A stretch of 16,748 nt of DNA, taken from contig JAZOOY010000060.1 in NCBI GenBank assembly GCA_045655325.1, positions 1-16,748 on the forward strand, in the 5' to 3' direction. The notes beneath the pieces were generated by a model that was given only the letters and a program-made list of their open reading frames with translations, made no database searches and was not told the origin of the DNA. Positions 1 through 7,242 of this stretch are shown piece by piece (position 1 is the first letter of the stretch; every line of letters starts with the position of its first letter). The translations under genes and the position numbers were made by a program. The stretch comes from UBA1738 sp045655325 (lineage in GTDB: Bacteria; Bacillota; Clostridia; UBA1381).

Positions 1-968
1 TTAAATATTCCAAGGTTTACGGTCAGCATCGCCACAATCAGAAGAATGTTTATGCCACTGTCCGCACCTGATTTGACCGCACCGTCCACAACCTGTGCAA
101 TCCCCACCGGTCCTGCCATATTTTCAAGCCCTGATTTTCCTGTTATAAGCTGACCGAATGCCACATAAATGCTTTTTGTAATATACACTGTGTAGTGCCA
201 CGCCTGAGGCAGAATGTTAAACGCTGTAACCGCCACCTTTTCAGGCTCAAAACCAATTATAAGTCTTTTTGTAGTAAGGGTTTCTCCCACATAACTTTCA
301 GGCACGGGAGTATCGCCAAATTCCTGGCGGTATCGTTCTTCTTTGCCGTTTATTGTATCCACAACATCGGCATAATTTTCGCCGTAAGTCACGCTTGTAA
401 TTGCCTCTGACGGCTTTAGGGTAAAGTCCAGCTTTTCGCCGTTTCTTTTAACAGTCAGCGAAAACTCGCTGTCCTTGGTAAATTCCCCGGTATAAAGTGA
501 AATATCGTTATAAAAATTAACCTTGTGTCCGTTTATCTCAACAATCTTATCGCCGGGATATACGCCAACTTCTGCAAGGTATGACCTTTCATCCACCTTG
601 CCGATTGTGTTTGATGCGAAAGGGCTTGTCATAGCAACAAAAACTGCAAAAAGCACAAAACCAAGGATAAGATTTAAGATTGCACCTGCTGACACAATAA
701 GTATTCTCTTCCATAATTTTTGGTTGCAAAATGCACCTTCATTATCGCTTCCGCCGTCTTCACCGTCTAAGCTACAGTATCCGCCAATAGGGAAAATACG
801 GACAGAATAAAGAGTTTTCTTGCCCTGCTTTTTAAAGATGGCAGGTCCCATGCCGATTGCAAATTCAAGGACATTCACACCTAGGGCTTTTGCCACTATG
901 AAATGCCCGAATTCGTGCAGGGTTATCATTACAAGAAAAATCAAAAGTGTTACTAAAGCTGTAACCAA
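1..968 (-). CDS. rseP: RseP/RasP-type site-2 intramembrane zinc metalloprotease (3' end cut off)
   Basis: Membrane-embedded protease of the S2P family, which cleaves anti-sigma factors, signal peptide remnants and similar transmembrane substrates. The reading frame continues off the left edge, giving 322 codons with no stop. I chose the TTG at 966-968 because an AGGAG (977-981) lies 8 nt upstream and the peptide then opens with a hydrophobic helix carrying the zinc-binding HEFGH at residues 18-22. A PDZ-like segment with GDKIVEING follows after a second hydrophobic helix. Near the cut end are ENMAGPVGIAQ and a hydrophobic stretch ending NLGIFN. The family LDGG-type zinc ligand motif should come just after this, so it is outside the window. 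The gene starts 4 nt after the dxr stop and its RBS overlaps the end of dxr, so the two are probably translationally coupled. Identification is confident from HExxH, PDZ and the classic position after dxr. Confidence 0.93.
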   Translation of the reverse strand, partial: MVTALVTLLIFLVMITLHEFGHFIVAKALGVNVLEFAIGMGPAIFKKQGKKTLYSVRIFPIGGYCSLDGEDGGSDNEGAFCNQKLWKRILIVSAGAILNLILGFVLFAVFVAMTSPFASNTIGKVDERSYLAEVGVYPGDKIVEINGHKVNFYNDISLYTGEFTKDSEFSLTVKRNGEKLDFTLKPSEAITSVTYGENYADVVDTINGKEERYRQEFGDTPVPESYVGETLTTKRLIIGFEPEKVAVTAFNILPQAWHYTVYITKSIYVAFGQLITGKSGLENMAGPVGIAQVVDGAVKSGADSGINILLIVAMLTVNLGIF

Positions 969-972
969 AAAA

Positions 973-2124
973 TCAACTCCTATTATATACTACCTCTCGT
1001 GCAAATTTGTCTGCTTCTAAAATCTGCTCTACAGTCGGGTTTTCGATATTCGTCACCTTTTCCATTGCCTCACAGATTGAGTCCGCAATTTCAAGGTAAC
1101 CGATTTTCTTTTTAAGGAACAGTTCAACTGCCACTTCATCGGCAGAATTAAATACTGTTGGTAGGATTCCACCTTCTCTGCCCGCTTTTTTTGCAAGCTC
1201 CAAAGCGTAGAATGTATCTGTATCAGGATGAGCAAATGTAAGCTCACCGTATTTTGTAAGGTCAAGTTCGTTTCCGCTCATAGGCAAGCGGTCAGGGTAT
1301 GTTAAGGCATACTGAATCGGGAGCTTCATATCAGGAGTTCCAAGCTGTGCCATAACCGCATTGTCCTCATACATAACCGCAGAGTGAAGTATGCTCTGGC
1401 GGTGCACCAAAACTTCAATTTGGTCTATATCCACGTCAAAAAGCCACTTTGCCTCAATAACTTCAAGGCCCTTATTTACAAGGGTTGATGAGTCAATAGT
1501 AACCTTTGCACCCATATCCCAGTTCGGGTGCTTTAGTGCCTGCTCTGGTGTTATGTCAGAAAGCTCCTTCCTTGTTTTTCCGAAAAACGGTCCGCCTGAT
1601 GCGGTTAAAAGTATCTTTTTAATCTTTTTAGGGTTACCCTGAAGTGACTGGAAAATCGCTGAATGCTCACTGTCAACAGGCAGGATTTTTATTCCCTTTT
1701 CTCTTGCAAGTCGGGTTACGATATGTCCGCCTGTAACAAGGGTTTCCTTGTTTGCAAGAGCAATATTTTTGCCTGATTCAATGGCTGCAATGGTAGGAAG
1801 TAAGCCTGAAATTCCAACGACTGCAGTAACAACTGTATCAGCGCCTGATACTGTTGCGGCTTCAATAAGCCCGTTCTCGCCTGAAACAATTCGGCAGGAA
1901 GTGTCGGCTACTCTTTCCTTAAGCTCAGCTGCCGCCTTTTCGTCGGTAACACAAGCAAGCTTTGGTTTAAATTCACGGATCTGTTCTTCCAGCAGCTTTA
2001 TGTTGGAATGTGCCGTAATGGCTTTTACTGAAATGCCAGGGTATGCCCTTGCAACATCTAAAGTCTGGGTTCCGATTGAGCCTGTTGATCCTAGTATTGA
2101 TATATTATGTTCAAATCCCATCAT
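973..2124 (-). CDS. dxr: 1-deoxy-D-xylulose 5-phosphate reductoisomerase
   Basis: Cytoplasmic NADPH- and metal-dependent enzyme that converts DXP to 2-C-methyl-D-erythritol 4-phosphate, the first committed step of the MEP isoprenoid pathway. The product is 383 aa, normal for the family. The N-terminal NADPH-binding motif LGSTGSIG is at residues 11-18 and ANKETLVTGG at 124-133. The metal ligands are visible as D151 and E153 in PVDSEHSA and E221 in NKGLEVIEA, which align with E. coli D150, E152 and E231. HPNWDMG and VLVHRQSILHS follow. Two ATGs are adjacent. AGAGG lies only 4 nt from the first and 7 nt from the second, so the real start may be 2121 (382 aa). The gene lies 11 nt after cdsA and 4 nt before rseP in the operon. 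Supplying C5 units next to uppS, which consumes them, makes metabolic sense. Confidence 0.97.
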   Translation of the reverse strand: MMGFEHNISILGSTGSIGTQTLDVARAYPGISVKAITAHSNIKLLEEQIREFKPKLACVTDEKAAAELKERVADTSCRIVSGENGLIEAATVSGADTVVTAVVGISGLLPTIAAIESGKNIALANKETLVTGGHIVTRLAREKGIKILPVDSEHSAIFQSLQGNPKKIKKILLTASGGPFFGKTRKELSDITPEQALKHPNWDMGAKVTIDSSTLVNKGLEVIEAKWLFDVDIDQIEVLVHRQSILHSAVMYEDNAVMAQLGTPDMKLPIQYALTYPDRLPMSGNELDLTKYGELTFAHPDTDTFYALELAKKAGREGGILPTVFNSADEVAVELFLKKKIGYLEIADSICEAMEKVTNIENPTVEQILEADKFAREVVYNRS

Positions 2125-2135
2125 TATACCTCTAT

Positions 2136-2915
2136 TTAAATGCCGAAATATACAATCATAAAAAAAACGTAAGGTGCTACAAAAAGCACGCTGTCAAAAC
2201 GGTCCATAAGTCCGCCATGACCAGGAAGAAGTGCACCGTAGTCCTTTTTATCAAAATCTCTCTTGATGCAGGATGCTGCCAGATCACCGATTTGTGCAAC
2301 GATTGAACCTGCACCACCTACGATTGCATATTTTATCATACCATACACATAGAAATTGCCGTATAAAATCAAGCCGTATGCAACAGTTGCAATCATAGCG
2401 ATTAGAATTCCGCCGATTGCACCCTCGATTGTCTTTTTTGGGCTCATATTAGGTGCAAGCTTGTGCTTTCCAAAGAAATACCCGATAAAATATGCACCAG
2501 TATCGGTAGCCCATGCAATAATAAACGGCAAAAGTAATGCGAAAATGTTAAAGTTTGCTCGTAGCATAACCAATGAAAGGACTGCGCTTGTAATAAAAAT
2601 TGTCACCATTCCCAAAGGCAAAACTTCTTTTGAATTGCTCTTTTTCCAGAAGAAAACCACGGCTGTCATGAAAAGGAAAATTGCTCCGTAAAGTGCCATA
2701 CCAATTCTGCCAACAGCAAATAGACCAAACATAATAATTTCTGCCAAAATTCCCACAATCTGAATTTCGAGCTTTGCATTCATAACACGGTATGTTTCAA
2801 TAAGCATTCCTGTACACACCAAGAAAAGTGCAACATACAACACAATCGGCGGTGCCATGAGTACCGCTACGAATAGTACAATACCAACAATTGCAGTTAA
2901 AATTCTTGTTAACAT
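2136..2915 (-). CDS. cdsA: Phosphatidate cytidylyltransferase (CDP-diacylglycerol synthase)
   Basis: Integral membrane enzyme that makes CDP-diacylglycerol from phosphatidic acid and CTP, the branch point to acidic phospholipids and phosphatidylethanolamine. The product is 259 aa with about eight hydrophobic helices, starting at residues 4-20. The C-terminal half holds the family signature. ATDTGAYFIGYFFGK is at 136-150, SPKKTIEGAIGG at 158-169, and the catalytic region from GDLAASCIKRDFDKKD (210-225) runs to PGHGGLMDRFDS (231-242) with its conserved acidic residues. The ATG overlaps the uppS stop by one base (TAATG), and an AGGAG inside the uppS end is 7 nt upstream, so the genes are translationally coupled. 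Position between uppS and dxr is the usual bacterial order. Confidence 0.97.
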   Translation of the reverse strand: MLTRILTAIVGIVLFVAVLMAPPIVLYVALFLVCTGMLIETYRVMNAKLEIQIVGILAEIIMFGLFAVGRIGMALYGAIFLFMTAVVFFWKKSNSKEVLPLGMVTIFITSAVLSLVMLRANFNIFALLLPFIIAWATDTGAYFIGYFFGKHKLAPNMSPKKTIEGAIGGILIAMIATVAYGLILYGNFYVYGMIKYAIVGGAGSIVAQIGDLAASCIKRDFDKKDYGALLPGHGGLMDRFDSVLFVAPYVFFMIVYFGI

Positions 2916-3658
2916 TATTTTACTCCTCCGTATCTTCTGTCACGTTTTTGATATTCTATAATAGCGTCATACAAATGACTTACTGAAAAATCAGGCCACA
3001 AGGTTTCGGTATAGTAAAGCTCTGAATAAGAAGCCTGCCACATCATAAAGTTTGAAAGCCTTTGTTCGTTACTTGTTCTTATGATAAGGTCAGGGTCAGG
3101 CTGACCTTTAGTGTAAAGCTCTTTAGAGATTGTATCTGCGTCAATGTCATCCGCCTGCATTTCGCCGTTTTTCACCTTTTCTGAAATGTTTTTAACGGCT
3201 TGCACAAGCTCTTCACGGCTACCGTAATTTAATGCGATATTCATAACGATGCCGTCGTTTTTGCTTGTGAACTCTTCGGTCTTTTTAATCTGCTCCTGCA
3301 TTTCTTCTGAAAGCTCAGCTCGTGAGCCGATGGCACGGATTCGCACATTTTCACCCGCCAAAGTCCTTTCAGCATCAAGAAGATAGCTCATAAGTAAGTT
3401 CATCAAAAAGTCCACTTCGTCCTTTGGACGTTTCCAGTTTTCGGTTGAAAACGCATATACGGTGATATATTTAACCCCCATTTTGTTACACTCGGTAACA
3501 ATTTTTTTAAGGGTTTCCGCACCTGCCTGATGCCCCGCACTTCTTGGAAGACCACGGCGCTTTGCCCAACGTCCGTTTCCGTCCATAATAACACCGATAT
3601 GGGTCGGCAAGCGGTTTAAATCAATCTCTGCTTTTTTCTTCTTTCTATTAAAAAACAT
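2915..3658 (-). CDS. uppS: Isoprenyl transferase (undecaprenyl diphosphate synthase)
   Basis: Cis-prenyltransferase that condenses isopentenyl diphosphate onto farnesyl diphosphate to make the C55 carrier for peptidoglycan and wall polymers. I place the start at ATG 3656-3658, giving 247 aa, because GAGGT is 7 nt upstream and the protein then has the normal family length. A longer in-frame reading from 3718 exists, but it would put the start within a hairpin with an SD only 1 nt away. Family motifs are HIGVIMDGNGRWAKRRG (catalytic D26, same number as E. coli), GHQAG, the NYGSREEL segment, and DLIIRTSNEQRLSNFMMWQ followed by SELYYTETLWPDF near the C-terminus. The usual TSGEQRLSN reads TSNEQRLSN here, a mild change. 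A 76-bp gap with a strong hairpin separates it from frr, while cdsA overlaps its stop codon. Confidence 0.97.
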   Translation of the reverse strand: MFFNRKKKKAEIDLNRLPTHIGVIMDGNGRWAKRRGLPRSAGHQAGAETLKKIVTECNKMGVKYITVYAFSTENWKRPKDEVDFLMNLLMSYLLDAERTLAGENVRIRAIGSRAELSEEMQEQIKKTEEFTSKNDGIVMNIALNYGSREELVQAVKNISEKVKNGEMQADDIDADTISKELYTKGQPDPDLIIRTSNEQRLSNFMMWQASYSELYYTETLWPDFSVSHLYDAIIEYQKRDRRYGGVK

Positions 3659-3680
3659 AAGTTTTACCTCATTAAAATGA

Positions 3681-3721
3681 ATAAAAGGGTCGCTTACAAA
3701 AAGTCCTTTTGAAAGCAACCC
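3681..3721 (-). terminator. Hairpin with short T-run between frr and uppS (attenuating terminator or processing site)
   Basis: On the minus strand GGGTTGCTT pairs with AAGCGACCC (9 bp, one G-U). After a T-T mismatch, CAAAA pairs with TTTTG around a GGACT loop. The stem is followed directly by TTTTATTC. This is a plausible weak intrinsic terminator within the operon, which would reduce uppS-cdsA-dxr-rseP transcription relative to pyrH-frr. It could equally be an RNase cleavage site. An AGGAGGG lies at its base but is not followed by a usable start. Confidence 0.5.
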
Positions 3722-3734
3722 TCCTTAAAATCAA

Positions 3735-4286
3735 TTATACTTCAAGTATTTCCTTTTCCTTAGCACTGGTTATATCATCAATTTCCTTGATGTACTTGTC
3801 AGTAAGAGTTTGGATATCCTTTTCAATACCCTTTAAATCGTCCTCTGTAATTTCAGAAGCCTTCTGCTTTTTCTTGAAATCATCCATAGCATCACGGCGT
3901 ACGTTTCTAACCTGTACTTTTGCTTCTTCTGAATACTTTTTAACAGTCTTAACAAGTTCTTTTCTTCTTTCCTCTGTTAGTGGAGGGAAGTTAAGTCTTA
4001 TTACCTTACCATCGTTTTGTGGTGTGATACCGATTTCTGACTTGTTGATTGCCTTTTCGATTTCGCCAAGGATTGATGCATCCCAAGGCTGGATAACAAG
4101 CATTCTTGGTTCTGGTGTTGAAATTGAACCGATCTGTGCAACAGGTGTTACTGCGCCATAGTATTCAACTGCAATCTTATCAAGAACAGATGCGTTAGCA
4201 CGACCTGCTCTAATTGTTTTAAGTTCTGAGTGAAAACCTTCAACTCTTTTATTCATTCTGTCTTCATATTCTGGATAGTTTGCCAT
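3735..4286 (-). CDS. frr: Ribosome recycling factor
   Basis: Acts with EF-G to split the post-termination ribosome complex. I chose ATG 4284-4286 (183 aa, normal for RRF is about 185). A GTG 9 nt further upstream (4295) is in frame, but it abuts the AAAGGGAAG purine tract and leaves no SD spacing. Motifs down the chain are ERAxxGFHSEL-type helix I with KTIRAGRANASVLDKI, the domain II segment from VEYYGAVTPVAQIGSIS to EPRMLVIQPWD, and NDGKVIRLNFPPLTEERRKELVK leading into the long coiled helix with VRNVRRDAMDDFKK. The C-terminal helix LTDKYIKEIDDITSAKEKEIL is complete. It follows pyrH by 21 nt, the near-universal pairing. Confidence 0.97.
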   Translation of the reverse strand: MANYPEYEDRMNKRVEGFHSELKTIRAGRANASVLDKIAVEYYGAVTPVAQIGSISTPEPRMLVIQPWDASILGEIEKAINKSEIGITPQNDGKVIRLNFPPLTEERRKELVKTVKKYSEEAKVQVRNVRRDAMDDFKKKQKASEITEDDLKGIEKDIQTLTDKYIKEIDDITSAKEKEILEV

Positions 4287-4307
4287 AAAATTCACTTCCC
4301 TTTCTAA

Positions 4308-5027
4308 TTATCTTGTTCCGTCCTTTGTTACCAAAGTACCTATCTTTTCGCCATTAACAGCTTTTACTATATTTTCCGGATTATCAAGGCCGAATACCAA
4401 AATCGGCATATTATTATCACGGCACATTGATGCTGCAGTTGAGTCCATAACGCCAAGTTCTTTTGACAATATATCGTTAAAAGAAAGTGCTTCAAACTTC
4501 TTTGCATCCGGGTTTATGTTAGGGTCAGAATCATAAACTGCGTCTACCTTTTTAGCAAGAAGAATAACTTCTGCTTCTGTTTCAATAGCACGAAGTGCTG
4601 CTGCTGTGTCTGTTGACATAAATGGGTTACCTGTTCCTGCACCAAAGATTACAACTCTGCCTTTTTCCAAATGACGTGTTGCCTTTAGTCTTATGTAAGG
4701 CTCTGCAATCTGTCTCATTTCGATAGCAGTCTGTACTCTTGTATCAACTCCGCAGCTTTCAAGCTCGGAGCAAAGACCTAATGCGTTTATACAAGTAGCA
4801 AGCATTCCCATGTGGTCAGCTCTTGTTCTGTCCATAGATCCGCCGGATCTTCCACGCCAGATGTTTCCGCCGCCAACAACGATAGAAACCTGAACTCCCA
4901 TGTCTACTATCTTTTTAATGTTTTCACAAATCTCGTGCATTGTGGCAACATCAAGTCCATAGCCTTTTTCTCCGGCCAAAGCCTCTCCGCTTACCTTTAA
5001 AAGCACTTTTTTATATTTCGCAGCCAT
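4308..5027 (-). CDS. pyrH: UMP kinase
   Basis: Amino-acid-kinase-fold enzyme that phosphorylates UMP to UDP with ATP. It is normally a hexamer under GTP/UTP control. The product is 239 aa, full length. KVSGEALAG (residues 11-19) forms the phosphate loop, GGGNIWRG (52-59) and the DHMGMLAT segment contact UMP, GTGNPFMSTDTAA binds nucleotide, and AKKVDAVYDSDP follows. The ATG has a strong GGAGG 7 nt upstream. It is the first gene after the promoter at 5067-5095, so it heads the pyrH-frr-uppS-cdsA-dxr-rseP unit. The rpsB-tsf pair that often precedes pyrH is not present here. A galactokinase-family gene takes its place. Confidence 0.97.
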   Translation of the reverse strand: MAAKYKKVLLKVSGEALAGEKGYGLDVATMHEICENIKKIVDMGVQVSIVVGGGNIWRGRSGGSMDRTRADHMGMLATCINALGLCSELESCGVDTRVQTAIEMRQIAEPYIRLKATRHLEKGRVVIFGAGTGNPFMSTDTAAALRAIETEAEVILLAKKVDAVYDSDPNINPDAKKFEALSFNDILSKELGVMDSTAASMCRDNNMPILVFGLDNPENIVKAVNGEKIGTLVTKDGTR

Positions 5028-5066
5028 TTTTGACCCTCCGTAATATTTGTTTTTTATACTTTCCTT

Positions 5067-5095
5067 ATTATACCACTTTTTTAAATTTGTTGCAA
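5067..5095 (-). promoter_or_regulatory. Sigma-A-type promoter for the pyrH operon
   Basis: On the minus strand TTGCAA (5090-5095) and TATAAT (5067-5072) are separated by exactly 17 nt in the 78-bp gap between galK and pyrH. The predicted start lies near 5060, about 33 nt before the pyrH ATG, with the SD in between. No terminator is visible after galK, so some transcription may also read through from the ftsK operon. Confidence 0.8.
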
Positions 5096-5098
5096 CAA
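5087..5098. promoter_or_regulatory. 12-bp perfect palindrome over the pyrH -35 box
   Basis: TTGTTGCAACAA is a perfect palindrome centred at 5092/5093. After one mismatch it gains three more matched A/T pairs on each side (5083-5102). It covers the whole -35 hexamer, which is where a repressor operator would be effective. It has too short a stem and no proper T-run in the minus direction to be a terminator. The binding protein, if any, is unknown. Confidence 0.35.
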
Positions 5099-5105
5099 TT
5101 TTTTA

Positions 5106-6386
5106 TTACTTAATCTTAATTTCGCATCCGCCAACAGGACGAATTGAAAGAATGTGGCACATTCCTTCGCCAAGTACTGCTTCAACTTTAGTTTTGAACT
5201 CGTCCAAGATGTCAAATGGAACGAATGCCTGAATTGTTCCGGCAAATCCACCGCCGTGAACACGGTATGCACCACGCTCACCCAAAATATCATCGCAAAG
5301 TGCAAGAGATAGGCTTACTGCCTGATTACTTGGTGCGCATACTGCAAATACGTTCTGCAAATATGTATAAGAAGAAAGTCCTGACTTTTTAACAATCTTT
5401 AGGAACTTATCAAAATCGCCGTCCTTTAGAGCCTTTGCTTCCTGCTTTGCTCTTTCGGTTTCGTTAAAGTAGTGGAATGCACGAAGCACTGCACGGTCAT
5501 CGTTAATTGCTTCTCTTATATCCTTTATTTTTGACATAAATTCGTCTTTTGTAACATCGTTTAGGACATCTTTTCCAAAGAAGTTTGCAACTTTTTTCAT
5601 TTCCGCTGGAACTGCTGCATATTCGTCTGTCAAATCTGCGTGGTCTGCACCTGTATCAATAATGCAAAGAGCGTGATTTGTTTTTGCAAAGTCAAAATCA
5701 ATCTTTTCAACTAAAGGCTTTTCCTTATCCGCAAAATCAATTGCAACCATTCCTGAAACAGAAGATGCCATCTGGTCTAAAAGTCCGCAAGGCTTACCGA
5801 AGTACACATTTTCTGCGAACTGACCGATTTTTGCGATTTCTACAGGGTTAACTTCGCCCTTTGCAAAAAGCTCGTTTACAATGTTACCCAAAAGCACTTC
5901 GTATGCTGCAGATGAGCTCATTCCTGAACCCTTTAAAACGCTTGACATTGCGTATGCATCAAAGCCCTTTATTTCATAGCCCATTTCGTGGAACTTTGCA
6001 ACCACGCCACGGATTAGCGCTTCAGACTTGCCGTATTCCTTTTCGTTTGGCTCAAGCTCAGAAAGGCTTACGATAGACATTGGGTAGCCTTCTGACTTAA
6101 TTCTGATTTCGTTTGTTCCGTTTTCACGTGCCGCACCTATTATGTCAAGGTTAAGACCGCCGGCAAGAACTGCGCCATGCTGGTGGTCGGTATGGTTTCC
6201 GCCGATTTCTGTTCTTCCTGGTGCAGAGAAAAGTCTTAAATCTTCATTTACTCCAAAGGTTTCACAGAATCCGTCAATTACATTTTCAAATCTTGAAATG
6301 TAGTGGGCTCTTTCCTCTTCTTTACAAGCATAAATATACTCGATGTCAATAAATTTTAGTTTTTCCTTAAGTTCCGTTACTTTCAT
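5106..6386 (-). CDS. galK: GHMP kinase of the galactokinase family (substrate-loop variant)
   Basis: ATP-dependent sugar 1-kinase fold, 426 aa, longer than E. coli GalK (382 aa) mainly through an N-terminal extension of about 50 residues. The sugar-binding signature reads APGRTEIGGNHTDHQHG (55-71) where classical galactokinases have APGRVNLIGEHTDYNxG. R58, H65 and D67 are kept, but the glutamate that contacts galactose (E43 in human GALK1) is N64. The GHMP ATP loop KGSGMSSSA (152-160), catalytic D204 in CGLLDQ and C-terminal VHGGGFAGT are present, so the enzyme should be active. Whether the substrate is galactose is less sure. I assign the galK symbol by family only. It begins 1 nt after the folD stop, with AAGGAGG inside the folD end, so it is coupled to folD. 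No Leloir partner genes (galT, galE) are in the window. Confidence 0.85.
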   Translation of the reverse strand: MKVTELKEKLKFIDIEYIYACKEEERAHYISRFENVIDGFCETFGVNEDLRLFSAPGRTEIGGNHTDHQHGAVLAGGLNLDIIGAARENGTNEIRIKSEGYPMSIVSLSELEPNEKEYGKSEALIRGVVAKFHEMGYEIKGFDAYAMSSVLKGSGMSSSAAYEVLLGNIVNELFAKGEVNPVEIAKIGQFAENVYFGKPCGLLDQMASSVSGMVAIDFADKEKPLVEKIDFDFAKTNHALCIIDTGADHADLTDEYAAVPAEMKKVANFFGKDVLNDVTKDEFMSKIKDIREAINDDRAVLRAFHYFNETERAKQEAKALKDGDFDKFLKIVKKSGLSSYTYLQNVFAVCAPSNQAVSLSLALCDDILGERGAYRVHGGGFAGTIQAFVPFDILDEFKTKVEAVLGEGMCHILSIRPVGGCEIKIK

Positions 6387-6387
6387 G

Positions 6388-7242
6388 TTAGTCCTCCTTA
6401 TTTACTATCGCTGCCTTTAGCGTATTTTTCATAAGCATTGCAATTGTCATAGGTCCGACTCCCCCCGGAACTGGTGTGATTGCTGACGCCACCTTTTCAC
6501 AAGACGTAAATTCTACGTCACCTACAAGCTTTTTATTTTCAAGGCGATTGATACCAACGTCGATTACCACTGCTCCCTCTTTTATCATTTCTCCTGTAAT
6601 AAATTCGGGTCTGCCAACGGCAACAACCAAAATATCAGCACGCTTTGTAACCTCTTTTAAATCCTTTGTTCTTGAGTGGCAAACGGTAACTGTTCCGTTT
6701 TGGTGAAGAAGTAGCATACTCATTGGCTTTCCTACGATATTGCTTCTTCCCACAATAACACACTCTTTACCCGAAATATCAATCCCGCTCTCTTTGATTA
6801 ACTCCATAACTCCTGCCGGTGTGCAAGGTACAAAATCATAGTTTCCTATCATAATCTTGCCCACGTTCACAGGATGGAAAGCGTCAACGTCCTTTTTCGG
6901 GTTGATGCGGTTTATAACCTTTTCTTCGTCAAGACCTTTTGGAAGCGGTAACTGAACCAAAATTCCTGAAATCTTATTATCTACATTTAATCTGTCAATA
7001 AGAGCCAAAAGCTCTTCTTCCTTTGTGTCAGCTGGTAATGCATATTCTTCTGACAAAATTCCAAGCTCTTCGCAGGCCTTTTTCTTGTTATTTACATAAA
7101 CACGGCTGGCAGGGTCATCGCCTACGATAACAACCGCAAGACCCGGCATAATGCCCTGAGCTTTCAGCTTATCTGCCTCTTCTTTTAGCTCCTGTTTTAT
7201 TCTTGCCGATACTTCTTTTCCGCTTAATATCTTTGCTGACAT
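6388..7242 (-). CDS. folD: Bifunctional methylenetetrahydrofolate dehydrogenase / methenyltetrahydrofolate cyclohydrolase
   Basis: Interconverts 5,10-methylene-, 5,10-methenyl- and 10-formyl-tetrahydrofolate using NADP, supplying one-carbon units for purine, thymidylate and formyl-Met. The product is 284 aa, full length. The catalytic YVNNKKKAC motif has Y49 and K53, equivalent to the E. coli YVxxK lysine. GILVQLPLPKG, DVDAFHPVNVGKI and PCTPAGVMELI follow. The Rossmann signature VIVGRSNIVGKPMSMLL, then VCHSRT, DVGINR and PVPGGVGPMTIAML complete the enzyme. GGAGGGAG is 7 nt upstream of the ATG. The start lies inside the end of the upstream radical SAM gene with a 74-nt out-of-frame overlap, so the folD SD and first codons are also coding for that gene. 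Confidence 0.97.
   Translation of the reverse strand: MSAKILSGKEVSARIKQELKEEADKLKAQGIMPGLAVVIVGDDPASRVYVNNKKKACEELGILSEEYALPADTKEEELLALIDRLNVDNKISGILVQLPLPKGLDEEKVINRINPKKDVDAFHPVNVGKIMIGNYDFVPCTPAGVMELIKESGIDISGKECVIVGRSNIVGKPMSMLLLHQNGTVTVCHSRTKDLKEVTKRADILVVAVGRPEFITGEMIKEGAVVIDVGINRLENKKLVGDVEFTSCEKVASAITPVPGGVGPMTIAMLMKNTLKAAIVNKED

Noticed and set aside
3659..3718. 20-residue N-terminal extension of UppS
   Set aside because: Its start codon lies 1 nt from the SD and inside the frr-uppS hairpin. ATG 3658 has GAGGT at 7 nt and gives the normal family length.
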